The translations under genes were made by a program, and so were the position numbers. Below, piece by piece: positions 1 through 9,235 of a stretch of DNA of 64,000 bases. The notes beneath the pieces were generated by a model that made no database searches, was not told where the DNA came from, and worked only from the letters and a program-made list of their open reading frames with translations. This DNA comes from an uncultured Gammaproteobacteria bacterium (GTDB lineage Bacteria; Pseudomonadota; Gammaproteobacteria; Nitrosococcales; Methylophagaceae). Every line of letters begins with the position of its first letter. Position 1 is the stretch's first letter. The stretch covers positions 124,001-188,000 of the forward strand of contig CAJQLA010000005.1 of the NCBI GenBank assembly GCA_905479075.1, read 5' to 3'.

Positions 1-820
1 CTGTATTAGCTAAATCGAGATCCATCGTTTTATCCAATAGCTGATCAATACCTTCTAATGCCGAAGTATTTAAACCAAGTTGTTTTGCTACATCTAAAAA
101 TAACTTGGTGTCTTTGGATAAATGCTTACTAGGAAAATTCGGATTCGAAAAATCTCTTTCTAGCATCCTGTCTAGTTTCTTATCGAAAGTAGGAGCATAA
201 AGGGCGCTGCTACGAACTACTTCCATAAATTGATCGACATCAACAGCTTCTTTCTCTATCAAAGATAAACTTAATGAAAAACTTGAGGTTAGTCCGGCAA
301 TCAATTGATTCATAGCAAGTTTAACTGTTGCTGACTGTCCTGATGCGCCGAAAAATTGTGGGTTCTTACCAAGCAAATTTAGTACAGGTAAGCAGGCTTG
401 ATAAGTCATTTTTTCACCTGCTGCCATTAGAATTAAAGTGCCTGTTCTAGCTTCGGGCAGGCTACCCAAGACTGGACACTCTAGATAAAATCCTCGTCGT
501 TGGTGAATATATTTCTCTAGTTCTCTTGATTCTTCAGGTGCGATAGTGCCCATTTGAATAAAATACTTGCCAGCAAAATGATTCGCTTCAACCGTATCAA
601 GCACAGCCGATATTGCTTGGGCATCACTTAGAAGCAAAAGACAGTAATCGCTCGCGTCTATGGCTTGTTGCGCAGATTGGCTCGTACTAGCACCTTGAGC
701 TGTAATTACTGTCGTTTTTTCACTGCTGCGGTTAAACACAGTCAAAGTCTGCTTCTTTTTTAGCAAACGTTTGCTAATAGCTTGTCCCATCAAGCCAACA
801 CCGAGTAAAGTAACTTTCAT
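1..820 (-). CDS. NAD(P)-dependent beta-hydroxyacid dehydrogenase (partial, 3' end outside window)
   Basis: Reading leftwards from ATG at 820 there is an open frame of 273 codons with no stop before the window edge. The product starts MKVTLLGVGLMGQAISKRLL, a Rossmann dinucleotide-binding motif GxGxxG at residues 7-12 followed by the basic stretch KKKQ and FNRSSEK typical of NADP-preferring members. The all-helical C-terminal domain follows, with a GxxGxxxxxKxxxN-type segment (GASGQSATVKLAMNQ) carrying the probable catalytic Lys. This is the 3-hydroxyisobutyrate/6-phosphogluconate-like dehydrogenase superfamily (GLYR1/GarR-like); the substrate cannot be told. Family members are about 290 residues, so only some 15-20 are missing. 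It diverges from glyA. Confidence 0.85.
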   Translation of the reverse strand, partial: MKVTLLGVGLMGQAISKRLLKKKQTLTVFNRSSEKTTVITAQGASTSQSAQQAIDASDYCLLLLSDAQAISAVLDTVEANHFAGKYFIQMGTIAPEESRELEKYIHQRRGFYLECPVLGSLPEARTGTLILMAAGEKMTYQACLPVLNLLGKNPQFFGASGQSATVKLAMNQLIAGLTSSFSLSLSLIEKEAVDVDQFMEVVRSSALYAPTFDKKLDRMLERDFSNPNFPSKHLSKDTKLFLDVAKQLGLNTSALEGIDQLLDKTMDLDLANT

Positions 821-940
821 AATTTAATGTTTCCAATAGAAGTGAACAAAAATAAGTAAACCCTTAGTGACATTGCTGGATGCACTTCACTGAGTGATAT
901 AGAATACAGCCTTATTTTACAGTAGAAACAGGGGAATACT

Positions 941-2194
941 GTGTACAAGAAAGACATGAGCATCGCTGGTTTTGATGATGAATTATTTGAAGCGATTGAA
1001 GCTGAAAATCAACGTCAAGAAGATCATATAGAACTTATCGCTTCTGAAAATTATACTAGTCCACGTGTAATGGAAGCACAAGGCTCATCGTTAACGAATA
1101 AGTATGCAGAAGGTTACCCTAGCAAACGTTATTATGGCGGCTGTGAATTTGTTGATAAAGCTGAACAACTCGCCATTGATCGTGCAAAAGAACTATTTGG
1201 TGCTGATTACGCTAATGTTCAACCGCATTCTGGTTCACAAGCGAACGCGGCAGTTTATTTAGCATTATTGAATGCGGGTGATACGATTTTGGGAATGAGC
1301 CTAGCCCATGGTGGTCATTTAACACACGGTTCAAAAGTCAGTGCATCGGGCAAGATATATAACTCTGTTTCCTATGGCTTAAAAGCAGATACGGGTGAGA
1401 TAGATTATGAAGAAGTTGAACGCCTAGCTAAAGAGCATCAACCTAAAATTGTTGTGGCGGGTTTTTCTGCCTATTCACGAATTATTGATTGGCAGCGTTT
1501 TCGTGATATAGCTGATTCAGTAGGTGCTTTTTTATTGGTCGATATGGCGCATGTTGCAGGTCTTGTTGCTGCAGGTGAATATCCTAATCCAGTACAAATT
1601 GCTGATGTGACAACGACAACGACACATAAAACACTTCGTGGTCCACGTGGTGGCCTTATCTTAGCTAAAGCAAACCCTGAGATTGAGAAAAAACTTAACT
1701 CTGCTGTCTTCCCTGGGTTTCAGGGTGGTCCATTGATGCATGTGATTGCTGCTAAAGCGGTATCATTCAAAGAAGCGATGTTGCCGGAATTTAAAACTTA
1801 TCAGCAACAAGTAGTAAAAAATGCAAGAGTAATGGCCGATGTCTTTATGACACGTGGCTATGATGTTGTATCAAACGGAACAGATGATCATTTATTCTTG
1901 GTGAGTTTTATCGAAGCAGGCTTAACAGGTAAAGATGTTGATGCATGGTTGGGTGATTCATACATTACAGTGAACAAAAATGCCGTACCTAATGATCCAC
2001 AATCACCATTTGTCACTTCTGGCATCCGAGTCGGTACACCTGCTGTCACAACACGTGGTTTTAAAGAGGAAGAATGTAAAGACTTAGCGACATGGATGTG
2101 TGATGTGATTGATAGTCGTGGCGATGAATCCGTGATAGCTTCGGTTAAAGGTTCTGTTTTAGCTATTTGTGCTCGCCATCCAGTTTATTCATAA
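941..2194 (+). CDS. glyA: Serine hydroxymethyltransferase
   Basis: Interconverts serine and glycine with tetrahydrofolate/5,10-methylene-THF, the main cytosolic source of one-carbon units. The 417-residue product is co-linear with E. coli GlyA (417 residues): [11 protein letters not shown] near residue 32, the [11 protein letters not shown] loop near 93, and the PLP-binding Lys in [13 protein letters not shown] near residue 230. The start is GTG at 941, with an SD-like AGGGGA five bases upstream; the N-terminus [12 protein letters not shown] then aligns with E. coli MLKREMNIADYD, so the ATG at 956 is less likely. nrdR follows after 43 bases, a glyA-nrdR-rib order common in Proteobacteria. Confidence 0.98.
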   Translation: MYKKDMSIAGFDDELFEAIEAENQRQEDHIELIASENYTSPRVMEAQGSSLTNKYAEGYPSKRYYGGCEFVDKAEQLAIDRAKELFGADYANVQPHSGSQANAAVYLALLNAGDTILGMSLAHGGHLTHGSKVSASGKIYNSVSYGLKADTGEIDYEEVERLAKEHQPKIVVAGFSAYSRIIDWQRFRDIADSVGAFLLVDMAHVAGLVAAGEYPNPVQIADVTTTTTHKTLRGPRGGLILAKANPEIEKKLNSAVFPGFQGGPLMHVIAAKAVSFKEAMLPEFKTYQQQVVKNARVMADVFMTRGYDVVSNGTDDHLFLVSFIEAGLTGKDVDAWLGDSYITVNKNAVPNDPQSPFVTSGIRVGTPAVTTRGFKEEECKDLATWMCDVIDSRGDESVIASVKGSVLAICARHPVYS

Positions 2195-2237
2195 ATTTAA
2201 TCGGCTAACTAAAACCTAGTTAAAGGTCTATGTAATT

Positions 2238-2711
2238 ATGCGATGTCCATTCTGTGGTGCTGATGATTCTAAAGTGATTGATTCTCGTTTGTCTGCAGAA
2301 GGTGATTCTATTCGCAGAAGAAGGGCTTGCAGTGAATGTAATGAGCGTTTTACTACTTATGAAACTGCAGAACTGACCTTACCTAGATTGATCAAGCGTG
2401 ATCAATCAAGAGCCTTATTTGATGAAGATAAATTACGTGCTGGCTTTTTGCGTGCTCTAGAAAAGCGTCCTGTTAGTATTGATGCTGTAGACAGTGCAGT
2501 GAAAGGCATTATTCATCGTTTGAGGGCAACTGGCGAGAGAGAAGTCGAAAGCCGTTTGATTGGTGATTGGGTGATGGACGCACTAAGGCAGTTAGATGAA
2601 GTCGCTTATGTACGCTTTGCCTCTGTTTACCGTAGCTTCCAAGATGTGAATGCTTTTCGTGAAGAAATAGAACGCATGGAAAACTTCTCAGAGTCTGGTT
2701 CTAAGGAATAA
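2238..2711 (+). CDS. nrdR: Transcriptional repressor NrdR
   Basis: Zinc-ribbon/ATP-cone repressor that senses ATP/dATP and represses ribonucleotide reductase genes by binding paired NrdR boxes. At 157 residues it has family length. The N-terminal zinc ribbon is intact, with cysteines at 3, 6, 31 and 34 (CPFC and CSEC) and the following basic stretch; residues about 49-139 form the ATP-cone ([19 protein letters not shown]). It sits between glyA and ribD and is probably co-transcribed. A small inverted repeat, TAACTA/TAGTTA, lies in the glyA-nrdR gap. No ribonucleotide reductase gene is in the window, so its targets are elsewhere. Confidence 0.97.
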   Translation: MRCPFCGADDSKVIDSRLSAEGDSIRRRRACSECNERFTTYETAELTLPRLIKRDQSRALFDEDKLRAGFLRALEKRPVSIDAVDSAVKGIIHRLRATGEREVESRLIGDWVMDALRQLDEVAYVRFASVYRSFQDVNAFREEIERMENFSESGSKE

Positions 2712-2726
2712 ACTATTACTAGTTCA

Positions 2727-3824
2727 ATGTGTCATGAATCTTTTATGGCTCGTGCCATACACTTGGCTGAGCAGGGCATTTTTACGACGGACCCTAACCC
2801 ATGTGTAGGCTGCGTCATTGTCAAAAATGGCGCTATTATCGCGGAAGGCTGGCATCAAAAAGCAGGTGAACCACATGCAGAAATTAATGCACTAAGTGGA
2901 TTAAGTCATGATCAAACATCGGGTGCAGACTGCTATATAACACTCGAGCCATGTAGCCATACAGGACGTACACCGCCTTGCGCAGATAGTTTAATCCAGT
3001 CGGGTATTAAGCGTGCCTTTGTAGCCATGGTTGACCCTAACCCACTGGTTTCTGGTCAAGGTGTAAAGCGACTAGAGGATGCCGGAATTACTGTTACCGT
3101 TGGTTTATTAGAACAAAGCGCTGTGGCTTTAAATATTGGGTTTTGCCAAAGGATGAGAAGGGGGAGACCCTATATTCGCAGTAAAATAGCGATGAGTTTA
3201 GATGGCCGTACAGCAATGGCTTCTGGTGAGAGTAAATGGATCACAGGTGAGGCTGCTCGTCACGATGTGCAAAAATTAAGAGCGCAAAGCTCAGCGATTT
3301 TGACAGGTATCGGTACTGTGTTAGCAGATGATCCCGAATTGACGGTCAGAGTTGAGCAAGAAGACAGTTTTTATCCTGATGGCATTGAGGTGAGACAGGC
3401 ACTTCGCGTTATTGTCGACAGTCAGTTACAGATTTCACCACAAGCGAGATTGTTTAATGATCCAGCACCCAAACTGATTGTCACCTCATCGAAAGCCCAG
3501 CCAGCCTTGGATGCAGAGATTGTTAGAATAGTCGATACTGAAGATCAAATAGATTTAACTCTGGTCATGGAGGCCTTAGCTAAAAGAGAAGTTAATACAG
3601 TACTAGTTGAAGCAGGTTCCAAGTTAAATGGTGCTTTGCTTGAAGCTGGCTTAATGGATGAGTTGATTATTTATATGGCACCGAAAATAATGGGCGATTC
3701 AGCTAAGGGTTTATTTCATTTGCCTCATTTACAAGCGATGTCAGAGAATATTGAATTGATGATCACTGATATCAGGGCTGTTGGTTCCGATTGGCGTATT
3801 ACAGCAAAACCAATTTGCAAATAG
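2727..3824 (+). CDS. ribD: Bifunctional riboflavin deaminase/reductase RibD
   Basis: Catalyses the deamination of the pyrimidine produced by GTP cyclohydrolase II and then reduction of its ribose side chain, steps two and three of riboflavin synthesis. The N-terminal cytidine-deaminase-like domain has the zinc motif: H50-A-E52, then PC76 and C85 within PCSHTGRTPPC. The C-terminal reductase domain, from about residue 150, shows SKIAMSLDGRTAMASGESKWIT and LVEAGSKLNGALL. The 365 residues match E. coli RibD in length and N-terminus (MCHESFMARA against MQDEYYMARA), which supports the start although the SD is weak. Fifteen bases after nrdR and 37 before ribE. Confidence 0.97.
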   Translation: MCHESFMARAIHLAEQGIFTTDPNPCVGCVIVKNGAIIAEGWHQKAGEPHAEINALSGLSHDQTSGADCYITLEPCSHTGRTPPCADSLIQSGIKRAFVAMVDPNPLVSGQGVKRLEDAGITVTVGLLEQSAVALNIGFCQRMRRGRPYIRSKIAMSLDGRTAMASGESKWITGEAARHDVQKLRAQSSAILTGIGTVLADDPELTVRVEQEDSFYPDGIEVRQALRVIVDSQLQISPQARLFNDPAPKLIVTSSKAQPALDAEIVRIVDTEDQIDLTLVMEALAKREVNTVLVEAGSKLNGALLEAGLMDELIIYMAPKIMGDSAKGLFHLPHLQAMSENIELMITDIRAVGSDWRITAKPICK

Positions 3825-3861
3825 GATTCAGCATGAGCTGTTTTAGAGGAAGATAAAGATT

Positions 3862-4503
3862 ATGTTCACTGGCATTATTGCTGCAACAGGAAAAATTGAA
3901 AAAGTGCTTGAGCAGGGTGGTGATATGCGTTTGCAGGTAGCTTGTGCTGATCTGGACTTATCCGATGTCATCCTTGGAGAGAGTATTGCCATCAATGGGG
4001 TGTGTCTAACTGTCGTCGCTATGACAAATTCGAGTGTTAGTTTTGATGTTTCAAAAGAAAGTTTATCCAGAACTAGCTTAGCGTCTGCTCAGGTAAATAT
4101 AGAGGTAAACCTTGAAAAAGCACTTGCTGTTGGTGACCGCTTAGGTGGCCATTTTGTCAGCGGTCATGTTGATGCGGTGGCAGAATGTGTGGCGTGTCAA
4201 GAAGCTGCTCGCTCAGTACAGTTTAGATTTGAAGTGCCAGATGGCTTAGAACGTTATATCGCAGGAAAGGGATCTATTTGTATTGATGGCACTAGTCTTA
4301 CAGTGAATAATGCAGCAAATAACTGGTTTGAAGTAAATGTTATTCCGCATACACTACAAGAAACGATTATTAAATCGTATCGGGTGGGTAGCAAGGTCAA
4401 TATAGAGGTTGACTTGATTGCACGCTATTTAGAAAAGTTATTACCAAATAACACAACAGGTATAACGCAAGAAACATTGTCGAAACATGGGTTTATAAAA
4501 TGA
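3862..4503 (+). CDS. ribE: Riboflavin synthase, alpha subunit
   Basis: Dismutates two 6,7-dimethyl-8-ribityllumazine molecules to riboflavin, the last step of the pathway. The 213-residue product begins with the invariant MFTGII and contains the two tandem lumazine-binding repeats (about 1-95 and 96-195), with INGVCLTV in the first and IDGTSLTV in the second; GGHFVSGHVD opens the second repeat. An SD-like GAGGAAG lies upstream. Its TGA overlaps the ATG of the next gene in ATGA, so the two are translationally coupled. E. coli calls this gene ribC, most others ribE. Confidence 0.97.
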   Translation: MFTGIIAATGKIEKVLEQGGDMRLQVACADLDLSDVILGESIAINGVCLTVVAMTNSSVSFDVSKESLSRTSLASAQVNIEVNLEKALAVGDRLGGHFVSGHVDAVAECVACQEAARSVQFRFEVPDGLERYIAGKGSICIDGTSLTVNNAANNWFEVNVIPHTLQETIIKSYRVGSKVNIEVDLIARYLEKLLPNNTTGITQETLSKHGFIK

Positions 4504-5612
4504 AGTTAAACACGACTGCTGAAATTATTGATGATTTTAAGCAAGGCAAAATGGTTATTATCATTGATGATGAAGATCGCGAGAATGAAGGCGATTTAGT
4601 CATGGCAGCTGAAAGTATAACGCCTGAGGCTATTAACTTTATGGCTCGCTTTGGCCGTGGTTTAATTTGTTTAACGTTAACAGAGCAACGTTGTCGCCAA
4701 CTGCGTTTACCTTTAATGGTTAATGATAATCAGGCAGCTTATTCAACAAACTTCACGGTATCAATTGAAGCGGCTGAAGGTGTATCAACAGGCATTTCGG
4801 CAACCGATAGAGCCTTAACTGTACAAGCAGCGGTGAAGGCAGATGCTAAACCTGAAGATGTCGTGCAACCCGGTCATATTTTCCCACTAAAAGCACAATT
4901 AGGCGGCGTCCTAACGCGAGCAGGTCATACAGAAGCAGGCTGTGACTTGGCTCAATTAGCAGGAAAAGAACCAGCCAGTGTTATTGTCGAAATTCTTAAT
5001 GAAGACGGCAGTATGGCAAGACGGCCAGATCTTGAACAGTTTGCTGAAACGCATCAATTGAAGATAGGTACGATTGCAGATTTGATCAGCTACCGTCTTG
5101 AAAACGAAATGACAGTGCAACGACTTTCAGAGTGTCAAATGCCTACAGATCATGGTGATTTTCAACTTTATAGTTTTCAAGACACTGTAAATGGACAAGT
5201 CCATCTTGCTCTAGTAGCGGGTGAAATTACAGCAGATGATGAGACCTTAGTACGTGTTCACATGGCCGATCCATTGCATGATTTGTTGGGTGCAACGCGA
5301 GACCCTGCACATTGGCCATTAGATAAGGTGATGAGTCAAATACAGCAAGTTGGCAAAGGCATATTAGTTGTGCTTAGACAGCCAGAACAAAATAAGCGTT
5401 TAGCAGAAAAAATTGAGCGCTATCAGCAGCAGGATATGGGTGATGTTAGCTTTAATCCTAAAATGGGTTGGGACATGAGAACTTTTGGTGTAGGTGCGCA
5501 AATTTTAGCGGATTTGGGTGTCAAGAAAATGCGTGTCATAGGTACACCAACTAAACTAACAGGACTATCTGGGTTTGGGCTTGAGCTTGTTGGCTACGCT
5601 GATGGACAGTAA
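4500..5612 (+). CDS. ribBX: RibBX-type protein: DHBP synthase fused to a degenerate GTP cyclohydrolase II domain
   Basis: Residues 1-205 are 3,4-dihydroxy-2-butanone-4-phosphate synthase: the acidic metal-site segment DDEDRENEGDLVMAAE and the RAGHTEAGCDLA motif are intact, so this half should make the four-carbon precursor from ribulose-5-phosphate. Residues 206-370 align with GTP cyclohydrolase II in outline (GKGILVVLR, FGVGAQILADLGV, end of fold) but lack its three zinc-binding cysteines: where active enzymes read CxxxxxxxxxxCxC this one reads MADPLHDLLGATRD. The GCHII half is therefore almost certainly inactive. The same architecture was described as RibBX in Shewanella. A separate ribA must lie elsewhere. 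ATGA overlap with ribE. Confidence 0.93.
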   Translation: MKLNTTAEIIDDFKQGKMVIIIDDEDRENEGDLVMAAESITPEAINFMARFGRGLICLTLTEQRCRQLRLPLMVNDNQAAYSTNFTVSIEAAEGVSTGISATDRALTVQAAVKADAKPEDVVQPGHIFPLKAQLGGVLTRAGHTEAGCDLAQLAGKEPASVIVEILNEDGSMARRPDLEQFAETHQLKIGTIADLISYRLENEMTVQRLSECQMPTDHGDFQLYSFQDTVNGQVHLALVAGEITADDETLVRVHMADPLHDLLGATRDPAHWPLDKVMSQIQQVGKGILVVLRQPEQNKRLAEKIERYQQQDMGDVSFNPKMGWDMRTFGVGAQILADLGVKKMRVIGTPTKLTGLSGFGLELVGYADGQ

Positions 5613-5615
5613 AGT

Positions 5616-6749
5616 TTGAGCAACAGCGTTTTTATTGTAACTGGTGAAGCTTCAGGCGAGGCCCATGCCGCTCGTGTTATCAATGCGCTAAATCAACTTT
5701 CGCCAGATATTAAATTATCAGGTATAGGCGGTGACAAGTTACGTGCAGAAGGGGTTGATATCGTTGTCGACTTTTCTGAATTAGCCGTAATGGGACTGGT
5801 AGAAGTTTTAAAACGCTACAGAGAAATTAAAGCTATTTTTAATCGTGTCGTAGCACTTCTAAAGCAGCAGCGTCCTGATTTGTTAGTGCTCGTCGATTAT
5901 CCGGGTTTTAATTTAAAGTTAGCAAAAGAGGCAAAAAAACTCGGTATTCCTGTCCTCTATTACATCAGCCCTAAAGTTTGGGCGTGGCGTAAAGGCCGAG
6001 TCAAAACCATTAAAAAAGTGGTTGACCATATGGCAGTATTATTTCCTTTTGAAGTGCCTATTTATCAAGAACAACAAATCCCGGTGAGTTGTGTAGGCCA
6101 TCCACTGGTTGATGCTGTTGTTAGAAATTTTTCTACGGAAGAGGCAAAGCGAAGCTTAAATATTGATCCTGAGCAGAAGGTACTGGGTTTATTTCCAGGA
6201 AGCCGTCGTAGCGAAGTGGATGTTTTATTACCTCTGATGATTAAAGCAGCAGAGCGACTTGTTGCTAAACATGCAGATATTGAGGTCGTGTTACCGCTTG
6301 CACCTGGCCTAAATACAAGCGTGATAGATACTATTTTGGCTGAAACGCAGTTGCCTATCAAAGTGGTATCAGAAGATTTTTATGACTTGACCTCAGCTTG
6401 TGATGCAATTGTTGCAGCTTCCGGTACGGTGACATTGGAGGTTGCTCTTTTAGGCGTGCCTCATTTTATTATTTATCGGGTATCTCCGCTCACCTATAAA
6501 ATATTAAGACGCTTGGTGAAAATCCCATACGTAGGCCTGTGTAATATTGTGACCGGAAAAGGCTTAGTCACTGAACTACTGCAAGACGATGTTACCGTTG
6601 AGCATATTGAGCAAGAGCTGTTAGACAGACTGGAGCGTGTAGATAGTAAGCAAGTTGCCGAAGAGGTTAGGCAAAAGGTTTTAACTGCATTGGGACCCTC
6701 TGGTGGTGCTAAAAATGCGGCACAACAAATTATTACTATGCTTGGATAA
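5616..6749 (+). CDS. lpxB: Lipid-A-disaccharide synthase
   Basis: Membrane-associated GT19 glycosyltransferase that joins UDP-2,3-diacylglucosamine and lipid X in lipid A synthesis. At 377 residues it has normal length. The hallmark N-terminus [12 protein letters not shown], then [32 protein letters not shown] and [12 protein letters not shown] are all present. The start codon is TTG at 5616, three bases after the ribBX stop; no in-frame ATG precedes the conserved motif. lpxA, lpxD and fabZ, the usual upstream neighbours, are absent; instead it follows the rib genes, but rnhB follows as in E. coli. Confidence 0.97.
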   Translation: MSNSVFIVTGEASGEAHAARVINALNQLSPDIKLSGIGGDKLRAEGVDIVVDFSELAVMGLVEVLKRYREIKAIFNRVVALLKQQRPDLLVLVDYPGFNLKLAKEAKKLGIPVLYYISPKVWAWRKGRVKTIKKVVDHMAVLFPFEVPIYQEQQIPVSCVGHPLVDAVVRNFSTEEAKRSLNIDPEQKVLGLFPGSRRSEVDVLLPLMIKAAERLVAKHADIEVVLPLAPGLNTSVIDTILAETQLPIKVVSEDFYDLTSACDAIVAASGTVTLEVALLGVPHFIIYRVSPLTYKILRRLVKIPYVGLCNIVTGKGLVTELLQDDVTVEHIEQELLDRLERVDSKQVAEEVRQKVLTALGPSGGAKNAAQQIITMLG

Positions 6750-6757
6750 ACAAGACT

Positions 6758-7333
6758 ATGACCAAACCCTATTATGTTGTTGGTGTCGATGAGGTGGGTC
6801 GTGGCCCACTAGCGGGCCCTGTTGTGACTGCAGCCGTTATTCTTGATCCAACTAATCCGATTGACGGTCTTGCTGATTCTAAAAAGTTAACAGAAAAACG
6901 ACGTGAACAATTAGAACCAATTATTAAGCAGCATGCGCTGGCTTGGGCGTTAGGTAGGGCTGAACCGAATGAAATCGACCAGATTAATATTTTGCAAGCG
7001 ACCCTATTGGCAATGAAAAGAGCCGTTGAAAATTTGCACATCGCACCAGACCACGCCTTGGTAGATGGAAATCAATCACCACAACTACACTGTTCAGTAA
7101 CAACTATCATTAAAGGCGATCAGTCAGAGCCGGTTATTGCTGCAGCATCAGTACTGGCAAAAGTCGCCAGAGATAGAGAGATGAAGCTGATGGAAGCGCA
7201 TTATCCAGGCTATGGTTTTGCCCAGCATAAAGGGTATCCAACACGGTTTCATCAACAAGCATTGATGGATTTAGGTGTTACAGATATTCACCGACGATCA
7301 TTTCGACCAGTGCAACTGGCTTTAAAGTCGTAA
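6758..7333 (+). CDS. rnhB: Ribonuclease HII
   Basis: Cleaves the RNA strand of RNA/DNA hybrids and single embedded ribonucleotides. The 191-residue protein begins with the family motif [16 protein letters not shown], giving catalytic D11 and E12; the other acidic residues are in HALVDGN and in [26 protein letters not shown] is also typical. It lies eight bases after lpxB and ends the glyA-rnhB gene string; pcnB, 67 bases on, has its own promoter-like sequence. Confidence 0.97.
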   Translation: MTKPYYVVGVDEVGRGPLAGPVVTAAVILDPTNPIDGLADSKKLTEKRREQLEPIIKQHALAWALGRAEPNEIDQINILQATLLAMKRAVENLHIAPDHALVDGNQSPQLHCSVTTIIKGDQSEPVIAAASVLAKVARDREMKLMEAHYPGYGFAQHKGYPTRFHQQALMDLGVTDIHRRSFRPVQLALKS

Positions 7334-7355
7334 TGAACGCTAGTTACATAGGCTT

Positions 7356-7400
7356 TTGCAGTAGATAGCGTTGATACCAACCATGCTATGATACGTGGCA
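7356..7400 (+). promoter_or_regulatory. Extended -10 promoter immediately before pcnB
   Basis: TGCTATGAT at 7384-7392 is an extended -10 (TG-n-TATGAT). A TTGCAG at 7356 is too far away (25 bases) for a good -35, as is usual for extended -10 promoters. A start of transcription about seven bases after the -10 would fall at 7399-7401, on the pcnB ATG, leaving no room for a ribosome binding site. Confidence 0.5.
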
Positions 7401-8747
7401 ATGTTACTAACTAAAATGTTTAATAGACCTAACTCTGCTTCAAATTTATCATCAGAAGATCTTATGGATGAGCCGTTAATTATTCCGCGTCCGGAACACA
7501 CGATTTCACGGAAACAGATAAGTTCTCATGCTTTAAAAGTACTTTATGGTCTTAAAGATGCCGGTTATGAAGCTTATTTAGTGGGTGGTTGTGTTCGTGA
7601 TTTGTTATTAGGCCATATACCAAAAGATTTTGATGTCGCAACAGATGCATCTCCAGAACAAGTGCATAGCTTGTTTCGGAAAAGTCGCTTAATTGGTCGT
7701 CGCTTTAAACTGGTTCATGTTGGTTTTGGTCGTGATGTGATCGAGGTGGCAACATTTAGAGCACCGCCTGAGCAAGAACAGCATGTTGATGGACAGGGTC
7801 GCATCGTTAGAGATAATGTCTTTGGCACACTACAACAAGATGCTTGGCGTAGAGATTTCACAGTTAATGCACTTTATTACAATATAAAAGACTTTTCGAT
7901 CGTTGATTATACTGGTGGCATCGCAGATTTACAGGAAGGTAAAATTCGTTTAATTGGTGATGTCGAAACCCGATATCGTGAAGATCCAGTGCGAATGCTA
8001 AGAGCCATACGATTCGTTGGTAAATTAGGGCTGAAGCTAGATGGAGATACAGAACGCTTTATTCCTAAATTAGCAAGCCTACTAGATGATATCCCAGCCG
8101 CTCGTTTATTTGATGAAGTGCTGAAACTATATCTTTCGGGCAATGCGGCAGTGACAAACGAGTTGCTCGGGCATTATGGTGTCTTTGATTATTTATTTCC
8201 AGAAACGGGAAAATTGTTGCACAGTGAAGTAGATCATTTTCCACGTACTCTTATTACAAAAGCATTAGAGAACACAGATACCCGTATTAATATTGCTAAG
8301 CCGGTCACGCCAGCCTTTCTGATTGCTGCTTTATTGTGGGAACCACTACGTCAACGGTGGCAGCATTACCAGAATAAAAAACTACCGCCCATCCCAGCGC
8401 TACAAGCGGCTGCAACCGATGTGATTAGTGAACAAGTTAAACGTATCGCTGTCCCTAAGCGCTTTACTATCGTTACACGTGATATTTGGACCATGCAAAT
8501 AAGATTAACTCAGCGAAATGGCAAGCGAGCTTTTCGCTTATTAGAGCATCCAAAGTTTCGTGCCGGCTATGATTTTTTATTGCTCAGAGCAGAGACGGGT
8601 GAAGCGCCAACTGAATTAGCTGAGTGGTGGACCGTATTCCAGTTTGCTTCAACTGAAGATAAACAGAAAATGGTGAATGAGTTATCACCTGCAGCACCTC
8701 GAAAACGTCGCCGTCGTCGAAGAAAACCAACGACTAAGAAAGACTAA
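7401..8747 (+). CDS. pcnB: Poly(A) polymerase I / CCA-adding-family nucleotidyltransferase
   Basis: Adds 3' poly(A) tails to RNA and promotes RNA decay. The class II nucleotidyltransferase core is clear: LVGGCVRDLLLG, the catalytic KDFDVATDA, RRFKLVHVGFG, RRDFTVNALYY and the RYREDPVRMLRAIRF motif. The C-terminus is a strongly basic tail (RKRRRRRRK), as in E. coli PcnB and unlike CCA transferases. An open frame begins at GTG 7395, but ATG 7401 is preferred because the -10 of the likely promoter ends at 7392; that gives 448 residues. ATG 7416 is a further alternative. Its TAA overlaps the folK ATG by one base, starting a fully coupled folK-dgk-panB-panC string. Confidence 0.93.
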   Translation: MLLTKMFNRPNSASNLSSEDLMDEPLIIPRPEHTISRKQISSHALKVLYGLKDAGYEAYLVGGCVRDLLLGHIPKDFDVATDASPEQVHSLFRKSRLIGRRFKLVHVGFGRDVIEVATFRAPPEQEQHVDGQGRIVRDNVFGTLQQDAWRRDFTVNALYYNIKDFSIVDYTGGIADLQEGKIRLIGDVETRYREDPVRMLRAIRFVGKLGLKLDGDTERFIPKLASLLDDIPAARLFDEVLKLYLSGNAAVTNELLGHYGVFDYLFPETGKLLHSEVDHFPRTLITKALENTDTRINIAKPVTPAFLIAALLWEPLRQRWQHYQNKKLPPIPALQAAATDVISEQVKRIAVPKRFTIVTRDIWTMQIRLTQRNGKRAFRLLEHPKFRAGYDFLLLRAETGEAPTELAEWWTVFQFASTEDKQKMVNELSPAAPRKRRRRRRKPTTKKD

Positions 8748-9235
8748 TGCGAGCATTTATAGGTTTAGGAAGTAACTTGGCAAACCCAGCGGTACAGGTT
8801 CAAACGGCAATAGCAGATATTGAAAAACTTGTGGCAGTGCAATTGATTAACTGTTCATCCTTATATAAAAGTCCGCCAATGGGACCTCAAGATCAGCCTG
8901 ATTATATCAATGCAGTTGTTGAGATAGAGACTGATTTATCAGCACATGACTTATTAGATCATTTACAAATGATCGAGCTACAACATGGACGAGTACGTCA
9001 ACGACATTGGGGTGAAAGAACGCTTGATTTAGATCTGCTAGTTTTTGGAGACAGTCGAATAAATGATGCGCGTTTACAAGTCCCACATCCAGGGATAGCA
9101 CAACGTTCATTTGTGCTTTATCCTTTAGCTGAAATAGCGCCTGAATTAGTAATTTCTGATTTGGGTGAAATCAATACATTATTAAAACATTGTCCCGTTG
9201 ATGGATTAATAAGAATAGAAAATAGTGAAATATGA
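8747..9235 (+). CDS. folK: 2-amino-4-hydroxy-6-hydroxymethyldihydropteridine pyrophosphokinase (HPPK)
   Basis: Transfers pyrophosphate from ATP to the pterin in folate synthesis. The 162-residue product has IGLGSNLANP at the N-terminus, MGPQDQPDYINAVVEIET, and the diagnostic RHWGERTLDLDLLVFG with the metal-binding acidic residues. folK following pcnB is the usual gammaproteobacterial order. Its stop overlaps the next start in ATGA at 9232, so it is translationally coupled on both sides. Confidence 0.97.
   Translation: MRAFIGLGSNLANPAVQVQTAIADIEKLVAVQLINCSSLYKSPPMGPQDQPDYINAVVEIETDLSAHDLLDHLQMIELQHGRVRQRHWGERTLDLDLLVFGDSRINDARLQVPHPGIAQRSFVLYPLAEIAPELVISDLGEINTLLKHCPVDGLIRIENSEI

Noticed and set aside
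2195-3861. FMN riboswitch or other riboswitch for the rib genes
   Set aside because: The gaps before ribD and ribE are 15 and 37 bases, too short for an RFN element, and the conserved AGGG...GGTGAAATTCC-type boxes are not seen.
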